In this document: one piece after another, positions 9,620 through 17,039 of the stretch
Layout: the number at the start of each line of letters is the position of its first letter
How positions within the stretch are numbered: the first letter of the stretch is position 1
NCBI GenBank assembly: GCA_024711405.1
Contig: JANJSZ010000080.1
Coordinates: 1 to 43,626 of the forward strand
Length of the DNA stretch: 43,626 nucleotides
Source of the DNA: Acidovorax sp.
GTDB taxonomy: Bacteria > Pseudomonadota > Gammaproteobacteria > Burkholderiales > Burkholderiaceae_C
Direction: 5' to 3'
The notes under the pieces: model-generated
Databases searched by the model: none
The model's input: only the letters and a program-made list of their open reading frames with translations
Told to the model about the DNA's origin: nothing
Position numbers and translations under genes: made by a program

Positions 9620-9671
9620 GCCGCCTGTGAACGCGCAAGCGCCTCAGGCGGCTCCCGCAATGGTTTGCGGT
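9620..9671 (+). promoter_or_regulatory. Two tandem hairpins in front of rpsD
   Basis: Hairpin 1: GCCGCCTG (9620-9627) pairs with CAGGCGGC (9645-9652), with an inner CGC-GCAA-GCG that has a GNRA loop (9632-9641). Hairpin 2: CCGCAA (9655-9660), loop TGGT, TTGCGG (9665-9670). No T-run follows, so these are not simple terminators. Hairpin 2 shares AATGGTTTGCGGT with the rplN leader. S4 autoregulates the alpha operon in E. coli, so a repressor or processing site is plausible. Confidence 0.5.
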
Positions 9672-9693
9672 AGATGACACAAAGGAAGCTCAA

Positions 9694-10317
9694 GTGGCAC
9701 GTTACCTCGGCCCCAAGGCCAAACTCTCCCGCCGTGAAGGCACGGACCTGTTCCTGAAGAGCGCTCGCCGCTCGATCGCTGACAAGTCCAAGTTCGACTC
9801 CAAGCCTGGTCAGCACGGCCGCACCTCCGGTGCCCGTACCTCCGACTACGGTCTGCAACTGCGTGAAAAGCAGAAGGTCAAGCGCATGTACGGCGTGCTG
9901 GAAAAGCAGTTCCGCCGCTACTTCGAAGCCGCTGAAGGCAAGAGGGGCAACACCGGCGCCAACTTGCTGTTCCTGCTGGAATCCCGTCTCGACAACGTCG
10001 TGTACCGCATGGGTTTCGGTTCGACCCGCGCTGAAGCGCGCCAGCTGGTGTCCCACAAGGCAATCACCGTGAACGGCAAGTCCGTGAACATAGCGTCGTA
10101 CCTCGTGAAGACGGGCGACGTGGTGGCTGTGCGCGAAAAGTCCAAGAAGCAGAACCGTATCGTTGAAGCCCTGCAGCTGGCTGCCCAAGTTGGCATGCCT
10201 GCCTGGGTGGACGTCAATGCGGAAAAGGCCGAAGGTATCTTCAAGAAGGTGCCAGACCGTGATGAGTTTGGCGCCGACATCAACGAATCCCTGATCGTTG
10301 AGTTGTACTCGCGCTAA
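9694..10317 (+). CDS. rpsD: 30S ribosomal protein S4
   Basis: 207 aa. It starts with GTG at 9694 after AAAGGAAG, giving the standard [20 protein letters not shown]. The S4 RNA-binding domain is visible as [30 protein letters not shown]. It is a primary 16S binder that nucleates assembly of the 30S body, and in many bacteria it represses its own operon. Confidence 0.98.
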   Translation: MARYLGPKAKLSRREGTDLFLKSARRSIADKSKFDSKPGQHGRTSGARTSDYGLQLREKQKVKRMYGVLEKQFRRYFEAAEGKRGNTGANLLFLLESRLDNVVYRMGFGSTRAEARQLVSHKAITVNGKSVNIASYLVKTGDVVAVREKSKKQNRIVEALQLAAQVGMPAWVDVNAEKAEGIFKKVPDRDEFGADINESLIVELYSR

Positions 10318-10349
10318 TCGCTCGTACGTATTTTGAGAAACCGTCCCTG

Positions 10350-10369
10350 AACCGCGAGGCATCGCGGTT
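10350..10369 (+). promoter_or_regulatory. Perfect 8-bp hairpin between rpsD and rpoA
   Basis: AACCGCGA (10350-10357) and TCGCGGTT (10362-10369) form a perfect stem with loop GGCA. It is followed by only TTAGG, so it is not a classical intrinsic terminator. It may set transcript processing or partial attenuation between rpsD and rpoA. Confidence 0.45.
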
Positions 10370-10426
10370 TAGGCGCTTCACCAGCCTTACCGGTGTAACG
10401 AGCTGGGGGTATTGAGAGGAAGTTGC

Positions 10427-11422
10427 ATGCAAACCAATTTGCTGAAACCCAAGGCGATTAATGTCGAACAGCTTGGTCACAATCGTGCCAAGGTAGCGCT
10501 TGAGCCGTTCGAACGTGGCTACGGCCACACGTTGGGCAATGCCATCCGGCGTGTCCTGCTCTCGTCCATGGTGGGTTACGCAGCGACGGAAGTCACCATT
10601 GCAGGCGTGCTGCATGAGTATTCGTCTATCGATGGTGTTCAAGAAGATGTGGTCAACATTCTTCTGAATCTCAAGGGTGTGGTGTTCAAGCTGCACAATC
10701 GGGATGAGGTGACGCTGAGCTTGCGCAAGGATGGCGAAGGCGTCGTCACTGCGCGTGACATCCAGACTCCACATGACGTGGAAATCGTCAATCCTGATCA
10801 TGTGATCGCCAACTTGTCTGCCGGTGCCAAGCTGGACATGCAAATCAAGGTCGAGAAGGGGCGTGGCTATGTCCCTGGCAACCTGCGCCGCTATGCTGAC
10901 GAATCGACCAAGTCGATTGGCCGGATCGTCCTGGATGCATCGTTCTCTCCGGTGAAGCGTGTGAGCTACACCGTCGAAAGCGCCCGTGTCGAACAGCGCA
11001 CTGACCTGGACAAGCTGATCGTCGAGATCGAAACCAATGGTGCCATCACTGCCGAAGACGCAGTGCGTGCATCGGCCAAGATCCTGGTGGAGCAGCTGGC
11101 TGTATTTGCACAGCTGGAAGGGGGAGAAATTCCTACGTTCGAGTCCGCCTCGGGTGGCCGCGCGACCAACGCCACGTTCGATCCGATTCTGCTGCGTCCG
11201 GTGGACGAGCTGGAGTTGACCGTGCGTTCCGCCAACTGTTTGAAGGCGGAGAACATCTACTACATCGGTGACCTGATCCAGCGAACCGAAAACGAGTTGC
11301 TCAAGACCCCCAACCTGGGTCGCAAGTCGCTCAACGAAATCAAGGAAGTGCTCGCATCGCGTGGTCTTACGCTGGGCATGAAATTGGAAAACTGGCCGCC
11401 AGCCGGTTTGGACAAGCGTTAA
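10427..11422 (+). CDS. rpoA: DNA-directed RNA polymerase subunit alpha
   Basis: 331 aa. The N-terminal assembly domain includes [29 protein letters not shown] flexible linker leads to the C-terminal domain ([20 protein letters not shown] and [20 protein letters not shown]), which contacts UP elements and activators. ATG 10427, after GAGAGGA, gives the normal N-terminus; an in-frame TTG at 10412 would extend it unnecessarily. Confidence 0.98.
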   Translation: MQTNLLKPKAINVEQLGHNRAKVALEPFERGYGHTLGNAIRRVLLSSMVGYAATEVTIAGVLHEYSSIDGVQEDVVNILLNLKGVVFKLHNRDEVTLSLRKDGEGVVTARDIQTPHDVEIVNPDHVIANLSAGAKLDMQIKVEKGRGYVPGNLRRYADESTKSIGRIVLDASFSPVKRVSYTVESARVEQRTDLDKLIVEIETNGAITAEDAVRASAKILVEQLAVFAQLEGGEIPTFESASGGRATNATFDPILLRPVDELELTVRSANCLKAENIYYIGDLIQRTENELLKTPNLGRKSLNEIKEVLASRGLTLGMKLENWPPAGLDKR

Positions 11423-11510
11423 GTTATAATTTTGGGCTCCCCACAAGGGGCCAGTGCGTTGGGCAGTACCTGATACGGCTGCCTGATTTAATTAATAGAA
11501 GGAAAGCACC

Positions 11511-11903
11511 ATGCGCCACGGACACGGACTCCGCAAACTCAACCGCACCAGCTCGCACCGTCTTGCGATGCTGCAAAACATGATGAATTCGCTCATCGAG
11601 CATGAAGCCATCAAGACTACCGTTCCCAAGGCCAAGGAGTTGCGCCGAGTGATCGAACCCATGATCACCCTGGCCAAGGAAGATTCCGTGGCAAACCGCC
11701 GCCTGGCGTTCAATCGTCTGCGTGATCGCGACAGCGTGACCAAGTTGTTCAACGACCTGGGCCCCCGATTCAAGGTGCGCCCTGGCGGCTACACCCGTAT
11801 CCTGAAGATGGGCTTCCGCGTGGGTGACAATGCACCTATGGCGCTCGTCGAATTGGTGGATCGTGCTGCAGAAACCGAAACGAACGCGACAACTGCTGAA
11901 TAA
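11511..11903 (+). CDS. rplQ: 50S ribosomal protein L17
   Basis: 130 aa, [20 protein letters not shown], with [17 protein letters not shown] and the C-terminal [20 protein letters not shown]. It lies near the polypeptide exit. AGAAGGAAAG precedes the ATG. It is the last protein gene of the operon and ends 22 bp before the initiator tRNA gene. Confidence 0.98.
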   Translation: MRHGHGLRKLNRTSSHRLAMLQNMMNSLIEHEAIKTTVPKAKELRRVIEPMITLAKEDSVANRRLAFNRLRDRDSVTKLFNDLGPRFKVRPGGYTRILKMGFRVGDNAPMALVELVDRAAETETNATTAE

Positions 11904-11908
11904 TAGGG

Positions 11909-11914
11909 TATAAT
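11909..11914 (+). promoter_or_regulatory. Possible -10 box of the tRNA-fMet gene
   Basis: A perfect TATAAT lies 11 bp before the tRNA. GCGACA at 11886-11891, 17 bp upstream, is a weak -35 match (four of six to TTGACA). It would start a transcript almost at the mature tRNA 5' end. Confidence 0.5.
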
Positions 11915-11925
11915 TTATTTCTTAC

Positions 11926-12002
<77 letters not shown>

Positions 12003-12029
12003 ATAAAATCAAGCACTTAGCTTGTCGTC

Positions 12030-12059
12030 AAGGCTCACTTCGGTGGGCCTTTTTGTTTT
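12030..12059 (+). terminator. Intrinsic terminator after tRNA-fMet
   Basis: AAGGCTCAC (12030-12038), loop TTCG, GTGGGCCTT (12043-12051) form a 9-bp stem with one G-T pair. TTTTGTTTTG follows. It closes the tRNA transcript and probably the ribosomal operon. Confidence 0.88.
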
Positions 12060-12145
12060 GTGTCGAGGTTTGTGACGAGGTCTGTGTCGTCACAATTGCG
12101 GGCCTCAGTGCTAGTGACCATTGGGTATGCGTCGAGTATCCGGAG

Positions 12146-12176
12146 TCAAGAGCTCAAGAGCTCAAGACGTCAAGAG
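12146..12176 (+). repeat. Short tandem repeat, 8-bp unit TCAAGAGC
   Basis: Units TCAAGAGC, TCAAGAGC, TCAAGACG and TCAAGAG run head to tail. It is non-coding, and such a tract could vary in copy number by slippage. Confidence 0.7.
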
Positions 12177-12192
12177 TGGCGGAGCTTCGCAT

Positions 12193-12214
12193 GCTACTAA
12201 ACATAGCTCCAGCG
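12193..12214 (+). repeat. Degenerate copy of the interspersed palindromic repeat
   Basis: GCTACTAAACATAGCTCCAGCG matches the core of the repeat inside hsdR (41021-41045, GCTACTAAAAGCATAGCTGCCAGCG) apart from small deletions. The outer palindromic arms are not preserved here. Confidence 0.5.
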
Positions 12215-12534
12215 CCGTTGGCCTCAAAGTAGGACCGGCGCATCTACTTCGGCATTGCAGCGGTTGCGGACGGTGGCAACCGGTGGCCGGACTCACGCTA
12301 CTCGCCACGAAGCAGTCATTGAACGGACTCCAAACGAGTTCCTAAATCCCGGGGCGGTTCATAGCGGCCGTTTACGAGCAGCCTCCTGGCGACTGCGATG
12401 AACGCCGATGCATGCTAAGCATGATGTACGCCCAGTGAGCGTGAGATGAGCATACACAAGAAGCCTCAGCATTCATGCGGATTGCAGGGTGACTTCAGAG
12501 CAGACGCCATAGCTATCGCCCCATCGAGACGGGG

Positions 12535-13635
12535 TCAGTCAAAGTTGGCACGTGGAGAACGTTTGACCTCGGCGACAGCGCCTTCAAGCTTTTTTGAGTG
12601 CCACGCGACCCCGTTTTCGTCCATCATGAACTCTACGGTGCCCTGTGCAATGAGAAAGTTCATGCAAGCAACGGCCTCACCTGTTGCCAGGCTCAGTTGC
12701 TGCGGATCCTGCTCTCCGATGGCGCGCTTAAAGAGGGCAGCGAACGCATCGACGATCCGTTGAGGTCCGGTAGACAGTGACTGACGCAGCCGCTCCAGAG
12801 CACTATTTTGACCCAACCTGAGCGATTCAAGGCGTTCATGCAGTCCATAAAAGGGCTCGTTGTGAGAGGGGAGGACCAACACATCGTTGGGAACATCCCT
12901 CATCAGCTTGTCGAGCGCCCCATACCACTCCTTCAGCGGATTGGCCTGTGGCTCGCTGGCGAACACCGACACATTCGACGAAATCTTCGGCAGTACCTGA
13001 TCGCCGGCGATCAGTAGCTTCAAATCGGGGCAGTACAGAGAAGCATGTTCTGGTGAGTGGCCGCCGGTGGTGATGATCCGCCAGTCATGCTTACCCAACT
13101 GGACGTGATCGCCGTCCTGCAAGCGTCGGTAGCTCTCGGGCAGAGCGTGGATATGTTTGCCAAAGCTGCCGAATCGGCTGCGGTAGCTTTCAATGGCTGC
13201 CTCCGACCAGCCGGCGCGCCTATTGAAGAGCACGCCGTCGGGCGGGGCCTCGCGGTTAGTGTCGGCATGCATCACGCGGCAGGTCAGGTATTCCAGGCGG
13301 CTCATGTGCAGCGGCACACCAACGCGACGCGTGAACCAACCAGCTAGGCCGATGTGGTCGGGGTGCATGTGTGTGGCGTACACGCCTTGGAGCGGCCGTG
13401 CCAGCGGCCCCTGCGCCATGAGGGCCAGCCAGTCGGCAACGGTGTCGGGGGTGTTCAGGCCGGTATCTACCAGTACCCAGCCATCATGGGTGTCTATGGC
13501 CCATACATTGATGTGGTCGAGCCGGAATGGCATGGACAGCCGGATCCAGCGCACACCAGGGGCGACCTCGACCCAGTGGCGTGGTGTTGGTGGCTCGAAT
13601 GGGTAGGTCAGTGCATTGGCTGCGGGATCAATCAT
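12535..13635 (-). CDS. Metallo-beta-lactamase-fold hydrolase
   Basis: 366 aa. The zinc motif HMHPDH is at residues 89-94, after VDTG (57-59). Further metal ligands are His193 in GGHSPEH, Asp212 in IAGDQVLP, and a late His in LPSHNEPF. The C-terminal ~100 residues form a helical extension seen in MBL-fold proteins of acyl-CoA gene clusters. Being beside a CoA ligase and a hydratase, a thioesterase or lactone/ester hydrolase role is conceivable; the substrate is unknown. It lies 69 bp downstream of the ligase gene and is probably the last gene of the leftward operon. Confidence 0.85.
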   Translation of the reverse strand: MIDPAANALTYPFEPPTPRHWVEVAPGVRWIRLSMPFRLDHINVWAIDTHDGWVLVDTGLNTPDTVADWLALMAQGPLARPLQGVYATHMHPDHIGLAGWFTRRVGVPLHMSRLEYLTCRVMHADTNREAPPDGVLFNRRAGWSEAAIESYRSRFGSFGKHIHALPESYRRLQDGDHVQLGKHDWRIITTGGHSPEHASLYCPDLKLLIAGDQVLPKISSNVSVFASEPQANPLKEWYGALDKLMRDVPNDVLVLPSHNEPFYGLHERLESLRLGQNSALERLRQSLSTGPQRIVDAFAALFKRAIGEQDPQQLSLATGEAVACMNFLIAQGTVEFMMDENGVAWHSKKLEGAVAEVKRSPRANFD

Positions 13636-13704
13636 TACTATCGTTTCATGGGGTGAGCGACGGTGTAGCCACCTGGTGCATCAGACCAAACGCTTTTTAG
13701 GATT

Positions 13705-14928
13705 TCAATGCTTGTTGTCAACCAACAAGGGGGCGTCAGTGGGCATATCTTCCTGGACTAGCCACTCGACTGAGTCGAGCTTCAGGCGGGTCAGTTGCCT
13801 GAATACTTCCATCAAGTCACTTTGTGTGGCGTCCTGAGAGGCCCCTGGCGTCAGTACTGCGCGCAAGGTCGCGGTTTCCCGATGCTGTTGTTTTCCAACG
13901 ATGACCTGGGCACGTTCGATAGCAGGGAGCCGGATGAGCAGTTCTTCCACGTTGCGTGGATAGATGAAAATTTCGCGCACTTTGACACCTTGGCCCACTC
14001 GGCCTTGCAACATGCTGATGCGTTCGACGAGACCATCCGGTGAATGGGTCAGCGCTTGCGCCACATCGCCTGTGCCAAAGCGGACCAGGGGCCAGCCGCT
14101 GTCCAGCGTGGTGACCACTATTTGACCTGGTTCGCCCAGGGGAAGGGGAGCGCCGGTGCGGGGGTCGCAGATCTGGACAAGCCGGTCAGGCTGAACCGTG
14201 TAGCCCACTTGTCCTGGTTCCTCGTAGGCAATCAGCCCGAAGTCGCCGGTGGCGTAGGCTGAGAACGTGCGGATGGCGTACTTCTCCTCCAGCCTGCGGC
14301 GCTTGCCCATCCAGTCACCCAGTTCGCCCCCCAGCATTGCGGAGCGGACCTTCCATTGAGAAGGCAGGTCGTAGCCCATGCGCTCAAGCGTTTCGACCAA
14401 GGTCACGAAGAAGGATGTGGAGGCGCAAATGCAGGTGATGCCCAGTTCCATGATGAGCTGCGCCTGTTGTTCGGCGCCGCCGGGTCCGCAGGGGATGAGC
14501 GTTGCTCCGGTAGCGGCAATGCCCGCATCCAGCAAAAGGCCGGCTGGCACAAGATGGTAGGACCATGTGTTGAGAACGCGGTCACCCGGGCCGATGCCTG
14601 CCTGACGGAATGCATGCGAAAAACCGTGGCCAGTGTCGTCGTCGAACAACTGGGGTTCGTAGACGGGGCCCGGTGAGACAAAGACCCGACGGATGGATGC
14701 GTCGTCGGCCGCCAGAAACCCACCGAATGGCGGTGACTGGCGCTGCTTCTCAAGCAGTGCATCCTTGCTTGTGACGGCGAGTCGCGCGAGGTCGGCCGGG
14801 CCTTGGAGATCTTGCGGTGTCATTGTCGCAAGCTCATAGACCGCGCGGATGGAGGGGGCGCGGTCGTAGGCGAATTGCTGCGAAGCGCGCAGCGCTTCGA
14901 ATCGGTTGGTGGTCGGGGACGTACGCAT
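13705..14928 (-). CDS. PaaK-like acyl-CoA ligase family protein (phenylacetate-CoA ligase-like)
   Basis: 407 aa with the adenylate-forming fold of the phenylacetate-CoA ligase branch. Recognisable parts are YATGDFGLIAYE, the VRFGTGD nucleotide-binding stretch and the C-terminal subdomain beginning around VKVREIFIYPRNVEELL. The usual phosphate-binding loop (SSGTTGxP) is replaced by VFVSPGPVYEP at residues 82-92, and the C-terminus lacks an obvious catalytic lysine motif. It may activate an aromatic or branched acid to its CoA ester, or it may be an atypical or inactive member. It begins 12 bp after the hydratase gene in the same operon. Confidence 0.75.
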   Translation of the reverse strand: MRTSPTTNRFEALRASQQFAYDRAPSIRAVYELATMTPQDLQGPADLARLAVTSKDALLEKQRQSPPFGGFLAADDASIRRVFVSPGPVYEPQLFDDDTGHGFSHAFRQAGIGPGDRVLNTWSYHLVPAGLLLDAGIAATGATLIPCGPGGAEQQAQLIMELGITCICASTSFFVTLVETLERMGYDLPSQWKVRSAMLGGELGDWMGKRRRLEEKYAIRTFSAYATGDFGLIAYEEPGQVGYTVQPDRLVQICDPRTGAPLPLGEPGQIVVTTLDSGWPLVRFGTGDVAQALTHSPDGLVERISMLQGRVGQGVKVREIFIYPRNVEELLIRLPAIERAQVIVGKQQHRETATLRAVLTPGASQDATQSDLMEVFRQLTRLKLDSVEWLVQEDMPTDAPLLVDNKH

Positions 14929-14940
14929 GGCGTTGCCGGC

Positions 14941-15753
14941 TCAGTGGCCCGTGAAGCGCGGGGCGCGCTTCTCGTTGAAGGCGGCCAGGCCTTCGTGGAG
15001 ATCGGCGCTATGTGCATGCACTTCGGATGCCAGCAACTCCAGCCGTAAGGCAGTGTCCAGGGGCTGTTGCAAGCCATCGTCGATCAGCGCTTTCATGCGG
15101 CGCAGGCCCAGAGGGCTCTTGCTGGCGATCTTGTCAGCCACAGCCTGCGTCGCGCTTTCGAGTTGGTCGTCGTCCACCACCTGGTTGACGAGGCCCGCCT
15201 CCACCAGTTCTGCTGCGTCCACGAAGTCACCCGTGAATAGAAGGTACTTGGCGCGCGTGGGGCCAATAACTCGTGGCAGGCGCACCGAGCCTCCACCGCC
15301 TGGGAGTAGACCGTAGTTGGCGTGCGCGTCGCCAATCTTGGCACTGCGTGCCGCCAGCACGAGGTCACAGCAGAGCACCAGTTCTAGTCCGCCCGCCAGG
15401 GTGATGCCGTTCAGGGCTGCGATCACGGGTTTTGGAAAGCGATCGATGCGGTTCATGGTGACCAGAACGCTGTCCAGAAAGCCGATGGTGCCAGTTTCGC
15501 CCGTTTGTGTCTTGACGTACTTTAGGTCGGCGCCTGCGCAGAAGGCCCGGCCAGTGCCCGTCAAGACGACGGACCTCACGTCCGCCCGGTTCTGTGCTTC
15601 GTTGAGTGCCTGGTCTATCCCTCGAAGTACCTCTGGGGTCAGTGAGTTCATTGCCTCAGGCCGGTTCAGGCGGATCCACATGCTGCCTTTTCGGACCTCT
15701 GAAATAACAACCGGCGTCGACATCTGTCTTTCATTGGTGACTTGTGTGTTCAT
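14941..15753 (-). CDS. Enoyl-CoA hydratase/isomerase family protein (crotonase fold)
   Basis: 270 aa. Crotonase motifs are GRAFCAGADL (oxyanion-hole loop), AGGLELVLCCDLV and the segment GDAHANYGLLPGGGGSVRLPR. The glutamate equivalent to rat hydratase Glu144 is present (Glu124). The second catalytic glutamate (Glu164 in rat) aligns with His144, so true hydration chemistry is uncertain. ATG 15753 has no clear ribosome-binding site; ATG 15723 (MSTPVVISEV) is a plausible alternative. It is the first gene of the leftward operon, divergent from the racemase gene. Confidence 0.88.
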   Translation of the reverse strand: MNTQVTNERQMSTPVVISEVRKGSMWIRLNRPEAMNSLTPEVLRGIDQALNEAQNRADVRSVVLTGTGRAFCAGADLKYVKTQTGETGTIGFLDSVLVTMNRIDRFPKPVIAALNGITLAGGLELVLCCDLVLAARSAKIGDAHANYGLLPGGGGSVRLPRVIGPTRAKYLLFTGDFVDAAELVEAGLVNQVVDDDQLESATQAVADKIASKSPLGLRRMKALIDDGLQQPLDTALRLELLASEVHAHSADLHEGLAAFNEKRAPRFTGH

Positions 15754-15819
15754 GGGTCGATTCTGCTTTTGCCTCGGTTTTCGTGGGTATGGGGTTTTCC
15801 ATTACTATCAAGTCAATTA

Positions 15820-15837
15820 TTTTAATTTAGAGTAAAA
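15820..15837. promoter_or_regulatory. Candidate TetR operator in the divergent promoter region
   Basis: TTTTAATTTAGAGTAAAA matches 16 of 18 bases of the perfect palindrome in front of the thiolase gene (16958-16975). It lies in the AT-rich gap between the divergent hydratase and racemase genes, where one bound regulator could control both arms. Confidence 0.6.
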
Positions 15838-15860
15838 AATTAAATTTGTGGAATTTTTTG

Positions 15861-16910
15861 ATGAAAACTCAGACGCGATCGCCAATGCCTCCGCTTCTTG
15901 GAATCAAGATCGTTGAGTTCGAGGGAATTGGCCCAGGGCCCTTGGCGGGGTTCATGCTGATGCAAATGGGTGCGGACGTGACCGTGGTTGGGCGGCCCGG
16001 TGCGGGCTCACTGCCTGACGAGCTAACGCCGAAAGACGGGGCGCTCTTGTCTCGTGGTAAACGGCGCGTCACGTTAAATCTCAAGCGGGCGGAGGACAAG
16101 GCGCAGGCGCTGGAGTTGGTCGCGCAAAGCGACGGAGTGATTGAAGGCAACCGCCCGGGTGTGATGGAGCGCTTGGGTCTGGGCCCCGATGTATGCGGTG
16201 AACGCAACCCGCGGCTTGTGTATGGACGCATGACAGGCTGGGGGCAGGATGGGCCGCTGGCCCAGGCAGCCGGGCACGACATGAACTATGTCGCTCTTAC
16301 GGGGCTGATGTCGCTCACCGAGCAGCCGGGACACCCCCCCATGCTTCCGCCTACGGTGGTCGGGGATGCTGCCGGTGCGCTTGGGCTCGGGTTTGGAATG
16401 GTGTCGGCGTTGCTTGGCGCCCGGAATACTGGGCAGGGTTGCGTAGTCGACGGCGCCATCGTGGATGTGTTGGCCATGCTGTCGCCGCTTGTGCAGCTGA
16501 TTCGCCAAGGCGGTGGCGTGGACGGCAGTGAACCCAGTGTCTTCCATGACTCGCCCTTCTACGACCGTTACTTGTGCAGCGACGGCCGATACATCACGGT
16601 CGGTGCGATCGAGCCCCCGTTCTATGCCTTGCTGTTGAAGCAGTTGGAGCTGACGGATGTGGATCCCGCGCAGCAGATGGACAAGTCTTCGTGGCCGTCT
16701 CTCAAGGCGCGGATCGCGCAGCGCTTTGCTTCGCAACCCAGTGTGCACTGGAATGCACTGATGGAGGGCACTGACAGTTGCTTCGCGCCGGTGCTCAACA
16801 TGGCCGAAGCCGCCTCTCATCCCCACAACGTGGCCCGTGGCCTGTACGGCGTGACTGCGCAGGGCGATATTGAGACCATGCGGGGCATGCGATTCCTGCC
16901 GCTGCGCTGA
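15861..16910 (+). CDS. Alpha-methylacyl-CoA racemase (CaiB/BaiF family III)
   Basis: 349 aa. The N-terminal LGIKIVEFEGIGPGPLAGF, LLSRGKRRVTLNLK, EGNRPGVMERLGLGP and RLVYGRMTGWGQDGP are typical of the racemase branch. The two catalytic residues are recognisable as His139 (AGHDMNY) and Asp169 (VGDAAGA), 30 residues apart as in mycobacterial MCR (His126/Asp156). The enzyme epimerises (2R)- and (2S)-methylacyl-CoA so that beta-oxidation can proceed. ATG 15861 is preferred over TTG 15846 because it gives the usual short N-terminus. It points to a 2-methyl-branched substrate for the cluster. Confidence 0.88.
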   Translation: MKTQTRSPMPPLLGIKIVEFEGIGPGPLAGFMLMQMGADVTVVGRPGAGSLPDELTPKDGALLSRGKRRVTLNLKRAEDKAQALELVAQSDGVIEGNRPGVMERLGLGPDVCGERNPRLVYGRMTGWGQDGPLAQAAGHDMNYVALTGLMSLTEQPGHPPMLPPTVVGDAAGALGLGFGMVSALLGARNTGQGCVVDGAIVDVLAMLSPLVQLIRQGGGVDGSEPSVFHDSPFYDRYLCSDGRYITVGAIEPPFYALLLKQLELTDVDPAQQMDKSSWPSLKARIAQRFASQPSVHWNALMEGTDSCFAPVLNMAEAASHPHNVARGLYGVTAQGDIETMRGMRFLPLR

Positions 16911-16957
16911 GCAGCGAATGTGATTGCCAAGGGATTTCCCTAGCAAATTTTTTTTAA

Positions 16958-16995
16958 TTTTACTTTAAAGTAAAACAACTTTATATAGAGTAATT
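16958..16995 (+). promoter_or_regulatory. Operator palindrome and promoter of the thiolase operon
   Basis: TTTTACTTTAAAGTAAAA (16958-16975) is a perfect 18-bp palindrome. A weaker copy (12 of 18 against the divergent-region site) follows at 16978-16995. TTTACT (16959-16964) and TATATA (16982-16987), 17 bp apart, form a likely sigma70 promoter that the palindromes cover, as expected for a repressor. The TetR protein at 27359-28039 is the natural candidate. Confidence 0.65.
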
Positions 16996-17039
16996 TTTTG
17001 GTTGCATGGATTGCATGAAACCTGCCAAGGAGAAGAAAG

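Larger units (their letters stand above)
12060..12534. other. 475-bp gene-poor junction between the ribosomal operon and the catabolic cluster
   Basis: No convincing gene. Short open frames here lack ribosome-binding sites and recognisable motifs. The stretch holds four tandem copies of an 8-bp unit (12146-12176), a degenerate interspersed-repeat fragment at 12193-12214, and AATCCCGGGGCGGTTCAT (12345-12362), which nearly recurs upstream of hsdM. It looks like a scarred insertion boundary. Confidence 0.5.

Noticed and set aside
11425-11430. TATAAT after rpoA as a promoter for rplQ
   Set aside because: No -35 element at 16-18 bp spacing; TTGGAC at 11408-11413 is only 11 bp away. It may be fortuitous.
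12121-12345. Short open frame in the post-tRNA gap
   Set aside because: It runs through the tandem 8-bp repeat, lacks a ribosome-binding site and has no protein-like pattern.
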